Origin: Erythrophleum ivorense
Taxonomy: Eukaryota > Streptophyta > Magnoliopsida > Fabales > Fabaceae
Assembly (NCBI GenBank): GCA_026724425.1
Contig: JAIUCV010000102.1
Coordinates: 1-64,000 of the forward strand
Length of the DNA: 64,000 bases
Direction of reading: 5' to 3'
Below, piece after piece: positions 46,201 to 58,787 of this stretch (its first letter is position 1; each line of letters starts with the position of its first letter). The notes beneath the pieces were generated by a model. The model ran no database searches and was not told the DNA's origin. It was given only the letters and a program-made list of their open reading frames with translations. A program made the position numbers and the translations under genes.

Positions 46201-49200
46201 AGGAAAAGGATCAGACAGTAAATGGGCTCTCGTCCGATCTGAATGGCATTGGATTAGAAGATACTGCAGCGCATGCACCAGAGCCTGAGGACAGTAACGA
46301 GGCAGCTGCATTTGCTATGGACAACGGAGAAGACTTCTTTAACAATTTTCCTGCTAAACCGGATACACCTGTATCTGCATCTGCCAAAGAATTTATGCCT
46401 CCTGACACAGATTTTGCTGCCAAAGTAGAAGAACCTCAAGAAATGCCAGAAGACGAGGAAGAAAGTTCTGACACAGTATTTGATGATGCCATCCAGCGTG
46501 CTTTGGTTGTTGGAGATTACAAGGAAGCGGTGGATCAGTGTATATCTGCAAATAAGATGGCTGATGCTTTAGTTATTGCTCATGTTGGTGGTACAGCATT
46601 GTGGGAAAGTACTCGTGAAAAATATCTGAAGACGAGCAGTGCACCTTACATGAAGGTATATGGATGTTCCTTTCCAACTTGATGTGTAGTTAAGTGCCAT
46701 CTACCTCTTTGTTTGTGGTCGCAAGATCTCATTTTAATGTGTCTCAGGTTGTTTCTGCAATGGTGAACAACGATCTCACGAGCCTTGTCTATACGAGGTC
46801 ACTCAAGTTCTGGAAAGAAACTCTTGCCCTCCTTTGTACTGTAAGTTTTTAAAACTGAGAAAAAAGTACTTAGAATAAAAAGGGCAATTATATTAATTGA
46901 TACTATAGTTTATGATAAACTCAAGTAATAAAGGAAGTAGGATCTGCCTTTTCCAACCAAAATATTTTCTGCTATCACATCAACTCTTCTGACAATGTAG
47001 TGTGATATGTTACTTCCGTTGACTCATGAACCAAGATGAACAATTACGTTATTCTGGTCTGGTCACTATATATCTGCTTTGTTACAAATGCTCTTTTATT
47101 CATTGGCAAACAGTTTGCACAAGGAGAACAATGGACCAGCCTGTGCGATGTCCTTGCTTCAAAGTTGATGGCTGCTGGTAACACTTTGGCGGCAGTTCTG
47201 TGCTACATTTGCGCAGGCAATGTTGACAGTACAGTAGAAATTTGGTCGAGGAGCCTTGCGAATGAGCGTGATGGAAGATCTTATGCTGAGCTTCTTCAAG
47301 TGTGTATCACTTTCTATGCTTTGCACTAAAAATTGAGTTGCGCTTCTCATTCTTCTGCCCTTCTCTTTTCTTTTAATAGGATCTTATGGAGAAGACTCTT
47401 GTCCTTGCTTTGGCAACTGGCAACAAAAGGTTCAGCGCATCTCTGTGTAAACTCTTTGAGAGTTATGCTGAGATATTGGCCAGCCAGGGGCTTCTTACAA
47501 CAGCAATGAAATACTTGAAAGTTCTGGATTCTGGCGGCTTGTCACCTGAACTTTCTATATTACGTGTTCGTATTTCTATGTCTGCAGAACCTGGTGCGTA
47601 TGCAGTTGTGTTATGTTAATTTTTACGGGAGTTCTGATGATAAAATCAGCTTATCATTTAACATTGCTTCTGTAGAGACTAACACCGTGGCTTCAGGCAA
47701 CACTCAGCCTCAAAGCACCATGCAGTATAATCAGGTTTTTTTTAGTTCTGCAACTATTTTTAAATCGGAACTTGGAGCTCTCTGGAATTCATTAAGCTTT
47801 TACGGATAATATACTTACCCTTAATTCTTCTGTGGCTTAGGAGGCAACTCAGGCGCAACCAAACGTTCTTGGTAACCCATATGATAATCAGTATCAACAA
47901 CCATACAGTGATCCTTATGCTGTACGATATTCCGCTTCACGTCCATCAGTGCAGCAACAAACAATGTTTATGCCTCACCAAACTCAGCCAGCTCCGCAGG
48001 TTTCTGAAATGTTGACTTTGTTGTATTTCCTTTTTTCTCATTCGTCTTTACACCATCTTGCATTAATGGTCATCCTTATCTAGCAATTCTCAGACGTCTA
48101 GATCAGGAGATTTTCCGTTTGCTGCTATGTTTTTGTATAGGGTATTGGTCAAGTTTTTGAGTTAAGACGACATATCTCGAATATGTATATGGTGCTCAAA
48201 TGCCGAGTTTCCTCTTTTTGTTTGAATTTTCCGAGTCACAATATCAGATGGATTTTAGGTGTCTGGTTCTTTTGAGGGGAAAAAGAACAAGAAAAAAAAA
48301 AAACTCAAACCGAAGATTTCAGCCTCCAAGTCCATATCAGTTGTGTAGAATCTATAATATCCTAGAGGTCATGAGAAGAAAAAAAAAAAAAATCCTAGTT
48401 TGTGGTGGGGGAAGTGGTTTGTTTGTTAAGTATAGGTTTGTTGTGACAACGTATTGACTAGGGTGTGTATATGCAGCCATCTTTTACTCCAGCTCCTGCA
48501 AGCAATGCACAGCCATCCATGAGAACTACTTTTGTTCCTTCAACTCCCCCTGCACTGAAGAACGCAGACCAATACCAGCAGCCAAGCAGTGCTTCTCATT
48601 CATTCAATGTATGTGAACTCTTGACTCCGTTGTGCTTTGATGTTGGCTGCACTTATAGTTTAACTAAACTAACAGCAATGTATGTCATCAGGGACAATCT
48701 AACAATGCATACCCTGTTCAATATGTATCTCCTGGGCCTTCACAGGCTGCGCAATATCCTAACCCCAAGATACCCCAAGTCGTTGCTCCAGGAGGTGTAT
48801 TTACGCCCATGGCAAATCCAGGAGTTGGTCCAAGATCTGTGCAACCAGCAAGTCCTCCAACACAGCAGGCAGCCGCTACACCTGCAGCTCCGCCACCAAC
48901 TGTTCAGACTGCGGATACTTCCAACGTTCCAGGTATTGTACAGAGTGCTGCACCATTTTTTTTTCTTGAAAAATGTTTGGATTAAGAGTAACGAGAAATG
49001 ATCACCTGTTATAAACTGATGCAGCCCACCAGAAACCTGTGATAGCAACGTTAACAAGGCTGTTCAATGAGACATCGGAAGCACTAGGAGGCGCACGTGC
49101 AAATCCTGCCAAGAAGCGTGAGATAGAAGACAACTCAAGAAAATTAGGTGCTCTGTTTGTGAAACTCAATAGCGGAGACATATCCAAGAATGCTGCGGAC

Positions 49201-49463
49201 AAACTCGCACAGCTCTGTCAAGCTCTGGACAACCATGACTTCAGCGCAGCCCTTCAGATACAGGTACGTTAGTGAATTGATTGATCATCTCTGCGTACTC
49301 TTCCTATTTGGTGTTTTACGCAAGGAAGAAGAATAATCCAATCTGCGTTTTCTTTTCTGTACGACTCAAACAGGTACTTCTGACGACCAGCGAATGGGAC
49401 GAATGCAACTTCTGGCTGGCTACACTAAAGCGGATGATCAAGGCCAGGCAAAATGTGCGGTGA
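43221..49463 (+). CDS. SEC31B: COPII coat protein SEC31 (SEC31B type)
   Basis: SEC31 forms, with SEC13, the outer cage of COPII vesicles that leave the endoplasmic reticulum. The gene starts at MACIKGVGRSASVALAPD. The WD40 half (to about residue 330) is encoded by exons from 43221 to 45999, with blades such as DDGEICIWDL, TTVIWDLRKQKP and NRTICWDTNTAE. From the exon at 46094 the helical domain follows (ETWGLLKIMFEEEG, IQRALVVGDYKEAVDQC), then a Pro/Gln-rich linker and the C-terminal helical region ending RMIKARQNVR. More than 20 exons were placed, all GT-AG and in phase. The 3' part, from 46018, is the first copy of a tandem triplication. This is the only copy attached to the 5' half, so it is the likely functional gene. 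A small insertion (LVSFHAKAPPKG) differs little from Arabidopsis. Confidence 0.92.
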
Positions 49464-49911
49464 TTTTTCTTCTTTCTGGGCTCAGCAAATTATAAATACA
49501 CAGGAGAGACGTGTGTGTATCAGACTCCCTTTGCTTTCTTAATCTTTCTTTTTCTTTTTTCTTTTTTGGGGTCCTCTTTTTTTAAAACGCCGTTGCTGCT
49601 CCAAACTTTTTTATTTATGAACTAATCTTCTGCATCAGTTACACTTTTGTTTAGATCAGATATATCAGATTGCTTGACAATTGACACTCTCTCAAGTGTT
49701 TTGATGTTACCTTACCGGGCAAGTTTGTTCGACTACGATTTTCGTTAGGGGGTTTATGTACTGCTCTATTACTGCCTTTTGTTGGTTTTGATTTACCAAG
49801 GAACAGAACCATGTGTATATGTTGATTGGAAACATGAAATTGCAATTTGACGAATCAGGTGAAGTAATAATAATACAATAAAAAAAAAGAGTGAAAAGAA
49901 GAGACAGACCC

Positions 49912-50023
49912 CTAACGCGGGTATCCATATCCTGGAAGTCTTTGAGCAGCTTGTTGGAGAAACGCGCCTACCGCGGCGTACTCGGCAAAGGCATTCTGGT
50001 CAATTTTGCACCTCTTAAATTCC
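49912..50023 (-). pseudogene. 3' tail of wax-synthase-like gene, unit copy 1
   Basis: The last 37 codons (FKRCKIDQNAFAEYAAVG to GYGYPR and stop) are identical to the intact gene at 58788. The match ends at 50023 and MLO sequence begins. On the minus strand the frame runs on into antisense MLO sequence to give an 81-codon open frame, which is a junction artefact. Confidence 0.9.
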
Positions 50024-50455
50024 TGAAGCCATCCCGAGAGGTTCAGGTTTGCAAGGGACACATCTTTCGGGCGAAGACATCTCAGTTTCTGGAGCAAGAC
50101 GAGTTTTACTCTATGGGTTGTGTGTTTCTTCAGACAGTTCTTTGGATCTGTCACCAAAGTTGACTACTTAGCGTTGCGCCATGGTTTCATCACGGTATGG
50201 AAACTTATATAGTGATCTTTTTGTTTTGTTTCCTCTACTGTTTGTTATAATACTCTTACTAATTATCTCTGGAGAGCCATTTTTCAGGCGCATTTGGCAC
50301 CTGAGAGCCAAGTAAAATTCGATTTCCGCAAGTATATCCAGAGATCATTAGAGGAAGACTTCAAAACCGTTGTCGAAATCAGGTTTGTATCTAATAAATT
50401 TAATGACTAATTGTATAATCTGCATGAAATCCAAGTGTAATATTTTTGTATAATC
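50024..50455 (+). pseudogene. MLO gene fragment at the unit junction, copy 1
   Basis: Two exons of an MLO family membrane protein are encoded. The first (to 50194) reads HPERFRFARDTSFGRRHLSFW, then FFRQFFGSVTKVDYLALRHGFIT. The second (50288-50382) reads AHLAPESQVKFDFRKYIQRS and EEDFKTVVEIR. Both have good splice sites. These are loop and membrane segments from the middle of MLO proteins (calmodulin-binding, seven-membrane-span family, linked to powdery mildew susceptibility and root responses). By motif they are nearest the MLO4/MLO11 group. The rest of MLO is absent. The fragment has no start codon or promoter of its own. Confidence 0.9.
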
Positions 50456-50531
50456 TCTAAATTTTCATAATTGCCCTTATCAAACTCATCCGACAACTTA
50501 GTTTGCTTCTTTCAATTCACTGATTTCGCAG

Positions 50532-53500
50532 ATCGGAAGAGGAGAAGGAGACATGGGGCTTGCTGAAAATCATGTTTGAAGAGGAAGGAACTTCAAGGAC
50601 AAAGTTGATCAGCCATCTTGGCTTTAGTTTGCCTTCTCAGGAAAAGGATCAGACAGTAAATGGGCTCTCGTCCGATCTGAATGGCATTGGATTAGAAGAT
50701 ACTGCAGCGCATGCACCAGAGCCTGAGGACAGTAACGAGGCAGCTGCATTTGCTATGGACAACGGAGAAGACTTCTTTAACAATTTTCCTGCTAAACCGG
50801 ATACACCTGTATCTGCATCTGCCAAAGAATTTATGCCTCCTGACACAGATTTTGCTGCCAAAGTAGAAGAACCTCAAGAAATGCCAGAAGACGAGGAAGA
50901 AAGTTCTGACACAGTATTTGATGATGCCATCCAGCGTGCTTTGGTTGTTGGAGATTACAAGGAAGCGGTGGATCAGTGTATATCTGCAAATAAGATGGCT
51001 GATGCTTTAGTTATTGCTCATGTTGGTGGTACAGCATTGTGGGAAAGTACTCGTGAAAAATATCTGAAGACGAGCAGTGCACCTTACATGAAGGTATATG
51101 GATGTTCCTTTCCAACTTGATGTGTAGTTAAGTGCCATCTACCTCTTTGTTTGTGGTCGCAAGATCTCATTTTAATGTGTCTCAGGTTGTTTCTGCAATG
51201 GTGAACAACGATCTCACGAGCCTTGTCTATACGAGGTCACTCAAGTTCTGGAAAGAAACTCTTGCCCTCCTTTGTACTGTAAGTTTTTAAAACTGAGAAA
51301 AAAGTACTTAGAATAAAAAGGGCAATTATATTAATTGATACTATAGTTTATGATAAACTCAAGTAATAAAGGAAGTAGGATCTGCCTTTTCCAACCAAAA
51401 TATTTTCTGCTATCACATCAACTCTTCTGACAATGTAGTGTGATATGTTACTTCCGTTGACTCATGAACCAAGATGAACAATTACGTTATTCTGGTCTGG
51501 TCACTATATATCTGCTTTGTTACAAATGCTCTTTTATTCATTGGCAAACAGTTTGCACAAGGAGAACAATGGACCAGCCTGTGCGATGTCCTTGCTTCAA
51601 AGTTGATGGCTGCTGGTAACACTTTGGCGGCAGTTCTGTGCTACATTTGCGCAGGCAATGTTGACAGTACAGTAGAAATTTGGTCGAGGAGCCTTGCGAA
51701 TGAGCGTGATGGAAGATCTTATGCTGAGCTTCTTCAAGTGTGTATCACTTTCTATGCTTTGCACTAAAAATTGAGTTGCGCTTCTCATTCTTCTGCCCTT
51801 CTCTTTTCTTTTAATAGGATCTTATGGAGAAGACTCTTGTCCTTGCTTTGGCAACTGGCAACAAAAGGTTCAGCGCATCTCTGTGTAAACTCTTTGAGAG
51901 TTATGCTGAGATATTGGCCAGCCAGGGGCTTCTTACAACAGCAATGAAATACTTGAAAGTTCTGGATTCTGGCGGCTTGTCACCTGAACTTTCTATATTA
52001 CGTGTTCGTATTTCTATGTCTGCAGAACCTGGTGCGTATGCAGTTGTGTTATGTTAATTTTTACGGGAGTTCTGATGATAAAATCAGCTTATCATTTAAC
52101 ATTGCTTCTGTAGAGACTAACACCGTGGCTTCAGGCAACACTCAGCCTCAAAGCACCATGCAGTATAATCAGGTTTTTTTTAGTTCTGCAACTATTTTTA
52201 AATCGGAACTTGGAGCTCTCTGGAATTCATTAAGCTTTTACGGATAATATACTTACCCTTAATTCTTCTGTGGCTTAGGAGGCAACTCAGGCGCAACCAA
52301 ACGTTCTTGGTAACCCATATGATAATCAGTATCAACAACCATACAGTGATCCTTATGCTGTACGATATTCCGCTTCACGTCCATCAGTGCAGCAACAAAC
52401 AATGTTTATGCCTCACCAAACTCAGCCAGCTCCGCAGGTTTCTGAAATGTTGACTTTGTTGTATTTCCTTTTTTCTCATTCGTCTTTACACCATCTTGCA
52501 TTAATGGTCATCCTTATCTAGCAATTCTCAGACGTCTAGATCAGGAGATTTTCCGTTTGCTGCTATGTTTTTGTATAGGGTATTGGTCAAGTTTTTGAGT
52601 TAAGACGACATATCTCGAATATGTATATGGTGCTCAAATGCCGAGTTTCCTCTTTTTGTTTGAATTTTCCGAGTCACAATATCAGATGGATTTTAGGTGT
52701 CTGGTTCTTTTGAGGGGAAAAAGAACAAGAAAAAAAAAAAACTCAAACCGAAGATTTCAGCCTCCAAGTCCATATCAGTTGTGTAGAATCTATAATATCC
52801 TAGAGGTCATGAGAAGAAAAAAAAAAAAAATCCTAGTTTGTGGTGGGGGAAGTGGTTTGTTTGTTAAGTATAGGTTTGTTGTGACAACGTATTGACTAGG
52901 GTGTGTATATGCAGCCATCTTTTACTCCAGCTCCTGCAAGCAATGCACAGCCATCCATGAGAACTACTTTTGTTCCTTCAACTCCCCCTGCACTGAAGAA
53001 CGCAGACCAATACCAGCAGCCAAGCAGTGCTTCTCATTCATTCAATGTATGTGAACTCTTGACTCCGTTGTGCTTTGATGTTGGCTGCACTTATAGTTTA
53101 ACTAAACTAACAGCAATGTATGTCATCAGGGACAATCTAACAATGCATACCCTGTTCAATATGTATCTCCTGGGCCTTCACAGGCTGCGCAATATCCTAA
53201 CCCCAAGATACCCCAAGTCGTTGCTCCAGGAGGTGTATTTACGCCCATGGCAAATCCAGGAGTTGGTCCAAGATCTGTGCAACCAGCAAGTCCTCCAACA
53301 CAGCAGGCAGCCGCTACACCTGCAGCTCCGCCACCAACTGTTCAGACTGCGGATACTTCCAACGTTCCAGGTATTGTACAGAGTGCTGCACCATTTTTTT
53401 TTCTTGAAAAATGTTTGGATTAAGAGTAACGAGAAATGATCACCTGTTATAAACTGATGCAGCCCACCAGAAACCTGTGATAGCAACGTTAACAAGGCTG

Positions 53501-53901
53501 TTCAATGAGACATCGGAAGCACTAGGAGGCGCACGTGCAAATCCTGCCAAGAAGCGTGAGATAGAAGACAACTCAAGAAAATTAGGTGCTCTGTTTGTGA
53601 AACTCAATAGCGGAGACATATCCAAGAATGCTGCGGACAAACTCGCACAGCTCTGTCAAGCTCTGGACAACCATGACTTCAGCGCAGCCCTTCAGATACA
53701 GGTACGTTAGTGAATTGATTGATCATCTCTGCGTACTCTTCCTATTTGGTGTTTTACGCAAGGAAGAAGAATAATCCAATCTGCGTTTTCTTTTCTGTAC
53801 GACTCAAACAGGTACTTCTGACGACCAGCGAATGGGACGAATGCAACTTCTGGCTGGCTACACTAAAGCGGATGATCAAGGCCAGGCAAAATGTGCGGTG
53901 A
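50532..53901 (+). pseudogene. SEC31 3' copy 2, lacking the WD40 half
   Basis: Same exons as 46094-49463 of the full gene, shifted by 4,438 bp, with all splice sites and the stop retained. It has no SEC31 promoter, start codon or WD40 exons. The nearest upstream exon on the same strand is the MLO exon ending at 50382, whose phase (two bases over) fits this first SEC31 exon. It could be transcribed only by read-through or a cryptic promoter. I call it a pseudogene for lack of a 5' end; the sequence itself is not decayed. Confidence 0.88.
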
Positions 53902-54349
53902 TTTTTCTTCTTTCTGGGCTCAGCAAATTATAAATACACAGGAGAGACGTGTGTGTATCAGACTCCCTTTGCTTTCTTAATCTTTCTTTTTCTTTTTTCT
54001 TTTTTGGGGTCCTCTTTTTTTAAAACGCCGTTGCTGCTCCAAACTTTTTTATTTATGAACTAATCTTCTGCATCAGTTACACTTTTGTTTAGATCAGATA
54101 TATCAGATTGCTTGACAATTGACACTCTCTCAAGTGTTTTGATGTTACCTTACCGGGCAAGTTTGTTCGACTACGATTTTCGTTAGGGGGTTTATGTACT
54201 GCTCTATTACTGCCTTTTGTTGGTTTTGATTTACCAAGGAACAGAACCATGTGTATATGTTGATTGGAAACATGAAATTGCAATTTGACGAATCAGGTGA
54301 AGTAATAATAATACAATAAAAAAAAAGAGTGAAAAGAAGAGACAGACCC

Positions 54350-54461
54350 CTAACGCGGGTATCCATATCCTGGAAGTCTTTGAGCAGCTTGTTGGAGAAA
54401 CGCGCCTACCGCGGCGTACTCGGCAAAGGCATTCTGGTCAATTTTGCACCTCTTAAATTCC
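54350..54461 (-). pseudogene. 3' tail of wax-synthase-like gene, unit copy 2
   Basis: Identical to the tail at 49912-50023. It ends at the same base before MLO sequence. Confidence 0.9.
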
Positions 54462-54893
54462 TGAAGCCATCCCGAGAGGTTCAGGTTTGCAAGGGACACA
54501 TCTTTCGGGCGAAGACATCTCAGTTTCTGGAGCAAGACGAGTTTTACTCTATGGGTTGTGTGTTTCTTCAGACAGTTCTTTGGATCTGTCACCAAAGTTG
54601 ACTACTTAGCGTTGCGCCATGGTTTCATCACGGTATGGAAACTTATATAGTGATCTTTTTGTTTTGTTTCCTCTACTGTTTGTTATAATACTCTTACTAA
54701 TTATCTCTGGAGAGCCATTTTTCAGGCGCATTTGGCACCTGAGAGCCAAGTAAAATTCGATTTCCGCAAGTATATCCAGAGATCATTAGAGGAAGACTTC
54801 AAAACCGTTGTCGAAATCAGGTTTGTATCTAATAAATTTAATGACTAATTGTATAATCTGCATGAAATCCAAGTGTAATATTTTTGTATAATC
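54462..54893 (+). pseudogene. MLO gene fragment at the unit junction, copy 2
   Basis: Identical to the fragment at 50024-50455. Exons end at 54632 and lie at 54726-54820. Both junctions are at the same base as in the first copy, so this one arose by duplication of the whole unit and not by a second insertion. Confidence 0.9.
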
Positions 54894-54969
54894 TCTAAAT
54901 TTTCATAATTGCCCTTATCAAACTCATCCGACAACTTAGTTTGCTTCTTTCAATTCACTGATTTCGCAG

Positions 54970-57900
54970 ATCGGAAGAGGAGAAGGAGACATGGGGCTTG
55001 CTGAAAATCATGTTTGAAGAGGAAGGAACTTCAAGGACAAAGTTGATCAGCCATCTTGGCTTTAGTTTGCCTTCTCAGGAAAAGGATCAGACAGTAAATG
55101 GGCTCTCGTCCGATCTGAATGGCATTGGATTAGAAGATACTGCAGCGCATGCACCAGAGCCTGAGGACAGTAACGAGGCAGCTGCATTTGCTATGGACAA
55201 CGGAGAAGACTTCTTTAACAATTTTCCTGCTAAACCGGATACACCTGTATCTGCATCTGCCAAAGAATTTATGCCTCCTGACACAGATTTTGCTGCCAAA
55301 GTAGAAGAACCTCAAGAAATGCCAGAAGACGAGGAAGAAAGTTCTGACACAGTATTTGATGATGCCATCCAGCGTGCTTTGGTTGTTGGAGATTACAAGG
55401 AAGCGGTGGATCAGTGTATATCTGCAAATAAGATGGCTGATGCTTTAGTTATTGCTCATGTTGGTGGTACAGCATTGTGGGAAAGTACTCGTGAAAAATA
55501 TCTGAAGACGAGCAGTGCACCTTACATGAAGGTATATGGATGTTCCTTTCCAACTTGATGTGTAGTTAAGTGCCATCTACCTCTTTGTTTGTGGTCGCAA
55601 GATCTCATTTTAATGTGTCTCAGGTTGTTTCTGCAATGGTGAACAACGATCTCACGAGCCTTGTCTATACGAGGTCACTCAAGTTCTGGAAAGAAACTCT
55701 TGCCCTCCTTTGTACTGTAAGTTTTTAAAACTGAGAAAAAAGTACTTAGAATAAAAAGGGCAATTATATTAATTGATACTATAGTTTATGATAAACTCAA
55801 GTAATAAAGGAAGTAGGATCTGCCTTTTCCAACCAAAATATTTTCTGCTATCACATCAACTCTTCTGACAATGTAGTGTGATATGTTACTTCCGTTGACT
55901 CATGAACCAAGATGAACAATTACGTTATTCTGGTCTGGTCACTATATATCTGCTTTGTTACAAATGCTCTTTTATTCATTGGCAAACAGTTTGCACAAGG
56001 AGAACAATGGACCAGCCTGTGCGATGTCCTTGCTTCAAAGTTGATGGCTGCTGGTAACACTTTGGCGGCAGTTCTGTGCTACATTTGCGCAGGCAATGTT
56101 GACAGTACAGTAGAAATTTGGTCGAGGAGCCTTGCGAATGAGCGTGATGGAAGATCTTATGCTGAGCTTCTTCAAGTGTGTATCACTTTCTATGCTTTGC
56201 ACTAAAAATTGAGTTGCGCTTCTCATTCTTCTGCCCTTCTCTTTTCTTTTAATAGGATCTTATGGAGAAGACTCTTGTCCTTGCTTTGGCAACTGGCAAC
56301 AAAAGGTTCAGCGCATCTCTGTGTAAACTCTTTGAGAGTTATGCTGAGATATTGGCCAGCCAGGGGCTTCTTACAACAGCAATGAAATACTTGAAAGTTC
56401 TGGATTCTGGCGGCTTGTCACCTGAACTTTCTATATTACGTGTTCGTATTTCTATGTCTGCAGAACCTGGTGCGTATGCAGTTGTGTTATGTTAATTTTT
56501 ACGGGAGTTCTGATGATAAAATCAGCTTATCATTTAACATTGCTTCTGTAGAGACTAACACCGTGGCTTCAGGCAACACTCAGCCTCAAAGCACCATGCA
56601 GTATAATCAGGTTTTTTTTAGTTCTGCAACTATTTTTAAATCGGAACTTGGAGCTCTCTGGAATTCATTAAGCTTTTACGGATAATATACTTACCCTTAA
56701 TTCTTCTGTGGCTTAGGAGGCAACTCAGGCGCAACCAAACGTTCTTGGTAACCCATATGATAATCAGTATCAACAACCATACAGTGATCCTTATGCTGTA
56801 CGATATTCCGCTTCACGTCCATCAGTGCAGCAACAAACAATGTTTATGCCTCACCAAACTCAGCCAGCTCCGCAGGTTTCTGAAATGTTGACTTTGTTGT
56901 ATTTCCTTTTTTCTCATTCGTCTTTACACCATCTTGCATTAATGGTCATCCTTATCTAGCAATTCTCAGACGTCTAGATCAGGAGATTTTCCGTTTGCTG
57001 CTATGTTTTTGTATAGGGTATTGGTCAAGTTTTTGAGTTAAGACGACATATCTCGAATATGTATATGGTGCTCAAATGCCGAGTTTCCTCTTTTTGTTTG
57101 AATTTTCCGAGTCACAATATCAGATGGATTTTAGGTGTCTGGTTCTTTTGAGGGGAAAAAGAACAAGAAAAAAAAAAAACTCAAACCGAAGATTTCAGCC
57201 TCCAAGTCCATATCAGTTGTGTAGAATCTATAATATCCTAGAGGTCATGAGAAGAAAAAAAAAAAAAATCCTAGTTTGTGGTGGGGGAAGTGGTTTGTTT
57301 GTTAAGTATAGGTTTGTTGTGACAACGTATTGACTAGGGTGTGTATATGCAGCCATCTTTTACTCCAGCTCCTGCAAGCAATGCACAGCCATCCATGAGA
57401 ACTACTTTTGTTCCTTCAACTCCCCCTGCACTGAAGAACGCAGACCAATACCAGCAGCCAAGCAGTGCTTCTCATTCATTCAATGTATGTGAACTCTTGA
57501 CTCCGTTGTGCTTTGATGTTGGCTGCACTTATAGTTTAACTAAACTAACAGCAATGTATGTCATCAGGGACAATCTAACAATGCATACCCTGTTCAATAT
57601 GTATCTCCTGGGCCTTCACAGGCTGCGCAATATCCTAACCCCAAGATACCCCAAGTCGTTGCTCCAGGAGGTGTATTTACGCCCATGGCAAATCCAGGAG
57701 TTGGTCCAAGATCTGTGCAACCAGCAAGTCCTCCAACACAGCAGGCAGCCGCTACACCTGCAGCTCCGCCACCAACTGTTCAGACTGCGGATACTTCCAA
57801 CGTTCCAGGTATTGTACAGAGTGCTGCACCATTTTTTTTTCTTGAAAAATGTTTGGATTAAGAGTAACGAGAAATGATCACCTGTTATAAACTGATGCAG

Positions 57901-58339
57901 CCCACCAGAAACCTGTGATAGCAACGTTAACAAGGCTGTTCAATGAGACATCGGAAGCACTAGGAGGCGCACGTGCAAATCCTGCCAAGAAGCGTGAGAT
58001 AGAAGACAACTCAAGAAAATTAGGTGCTCTGTTTGTGAAACTCAATAGCGGAGACATATCCAAGAATGCTGCGGACAAACTCGCACAGCTCTGTCAAGCT
58101 CTGGACAACCATGACTTCAGCGCAGCCCTTCAGATACAGGTACGTTAGTGAATTGATTGATCATCTCTGCGTACTCTTCCTATTTGGTGTTTTACGCAAG
58201 GAAGAAGAATAATCCAATCTGCGTTTTCTTTTCTGTACGACTCAAACAGGTACTTCTGACGACCAGCGAATGGGACGAATGCAACTTCTGGCTGGCTACA
58301 CTAAAGCGGATGATCAAGGCCAGGCAAAATGTGCGGTGA
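54970..58339 (+). pseudogene. SEC31 3' copy 3, lacking the WD40 half
   Basis: Same exons again, shifted by 8,876 bp from the full gene. This copy keeps the original downstream neighbour (the intact convergent wax-synthase-like gene, stop codons 448 bp apart). In origin this may therefore be the ancestral 3' end, with copy 1 now serving the 5' half. It has no 5' exons, and open coding sequence is retained. Confidence 0.88.
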
Positions 58340-58787
58340 TTTTTCTTCTTTCTGGGCTCAGCAAATTATAAATACACAGGAGAGACGTGTGTGTATCAGA
58401 CTCCCTTTGCTTTCTTAATCTTTCTTTTTCTTTTTTCTTTTTTGGGGTCCTCTTTTTTTAAAACGCCGTTGCTGCTCCAAACTTTTTTATTTATGAACTA
58501 ATCTTCTGCATCAGTTACACTTTTGTTTAGATCAGATATATCAGATTGCTTGACAATTGACACTCTCTCAAGTGTTTTGATGTTACCTTACCGGGCAAGT
58601 TTGTTCGACTACGATTTTCGTTAGGGGGTTTATGTACTGCTCTATTACTGCCTTTTGTTGGTTTTGATTTACCAAGGAACAGAACCATGTGTATATGTTG
58701 ATTGGAAACATGAAATTGCAATTTGACGAATCAGGTGAAGTAATAAATAATACAATAAAAAAAAGAGTGAAAAGAAGAGACAGACCC

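Noticed and set aside
49912..50157. 81-codon minus-strand frame as a new fusion gene
   Set aside because: It joins antisense MLO sequence to the tail of the wax-synthase-like gene across the duplication junction. There is no evidence of a promoter or a functional product.
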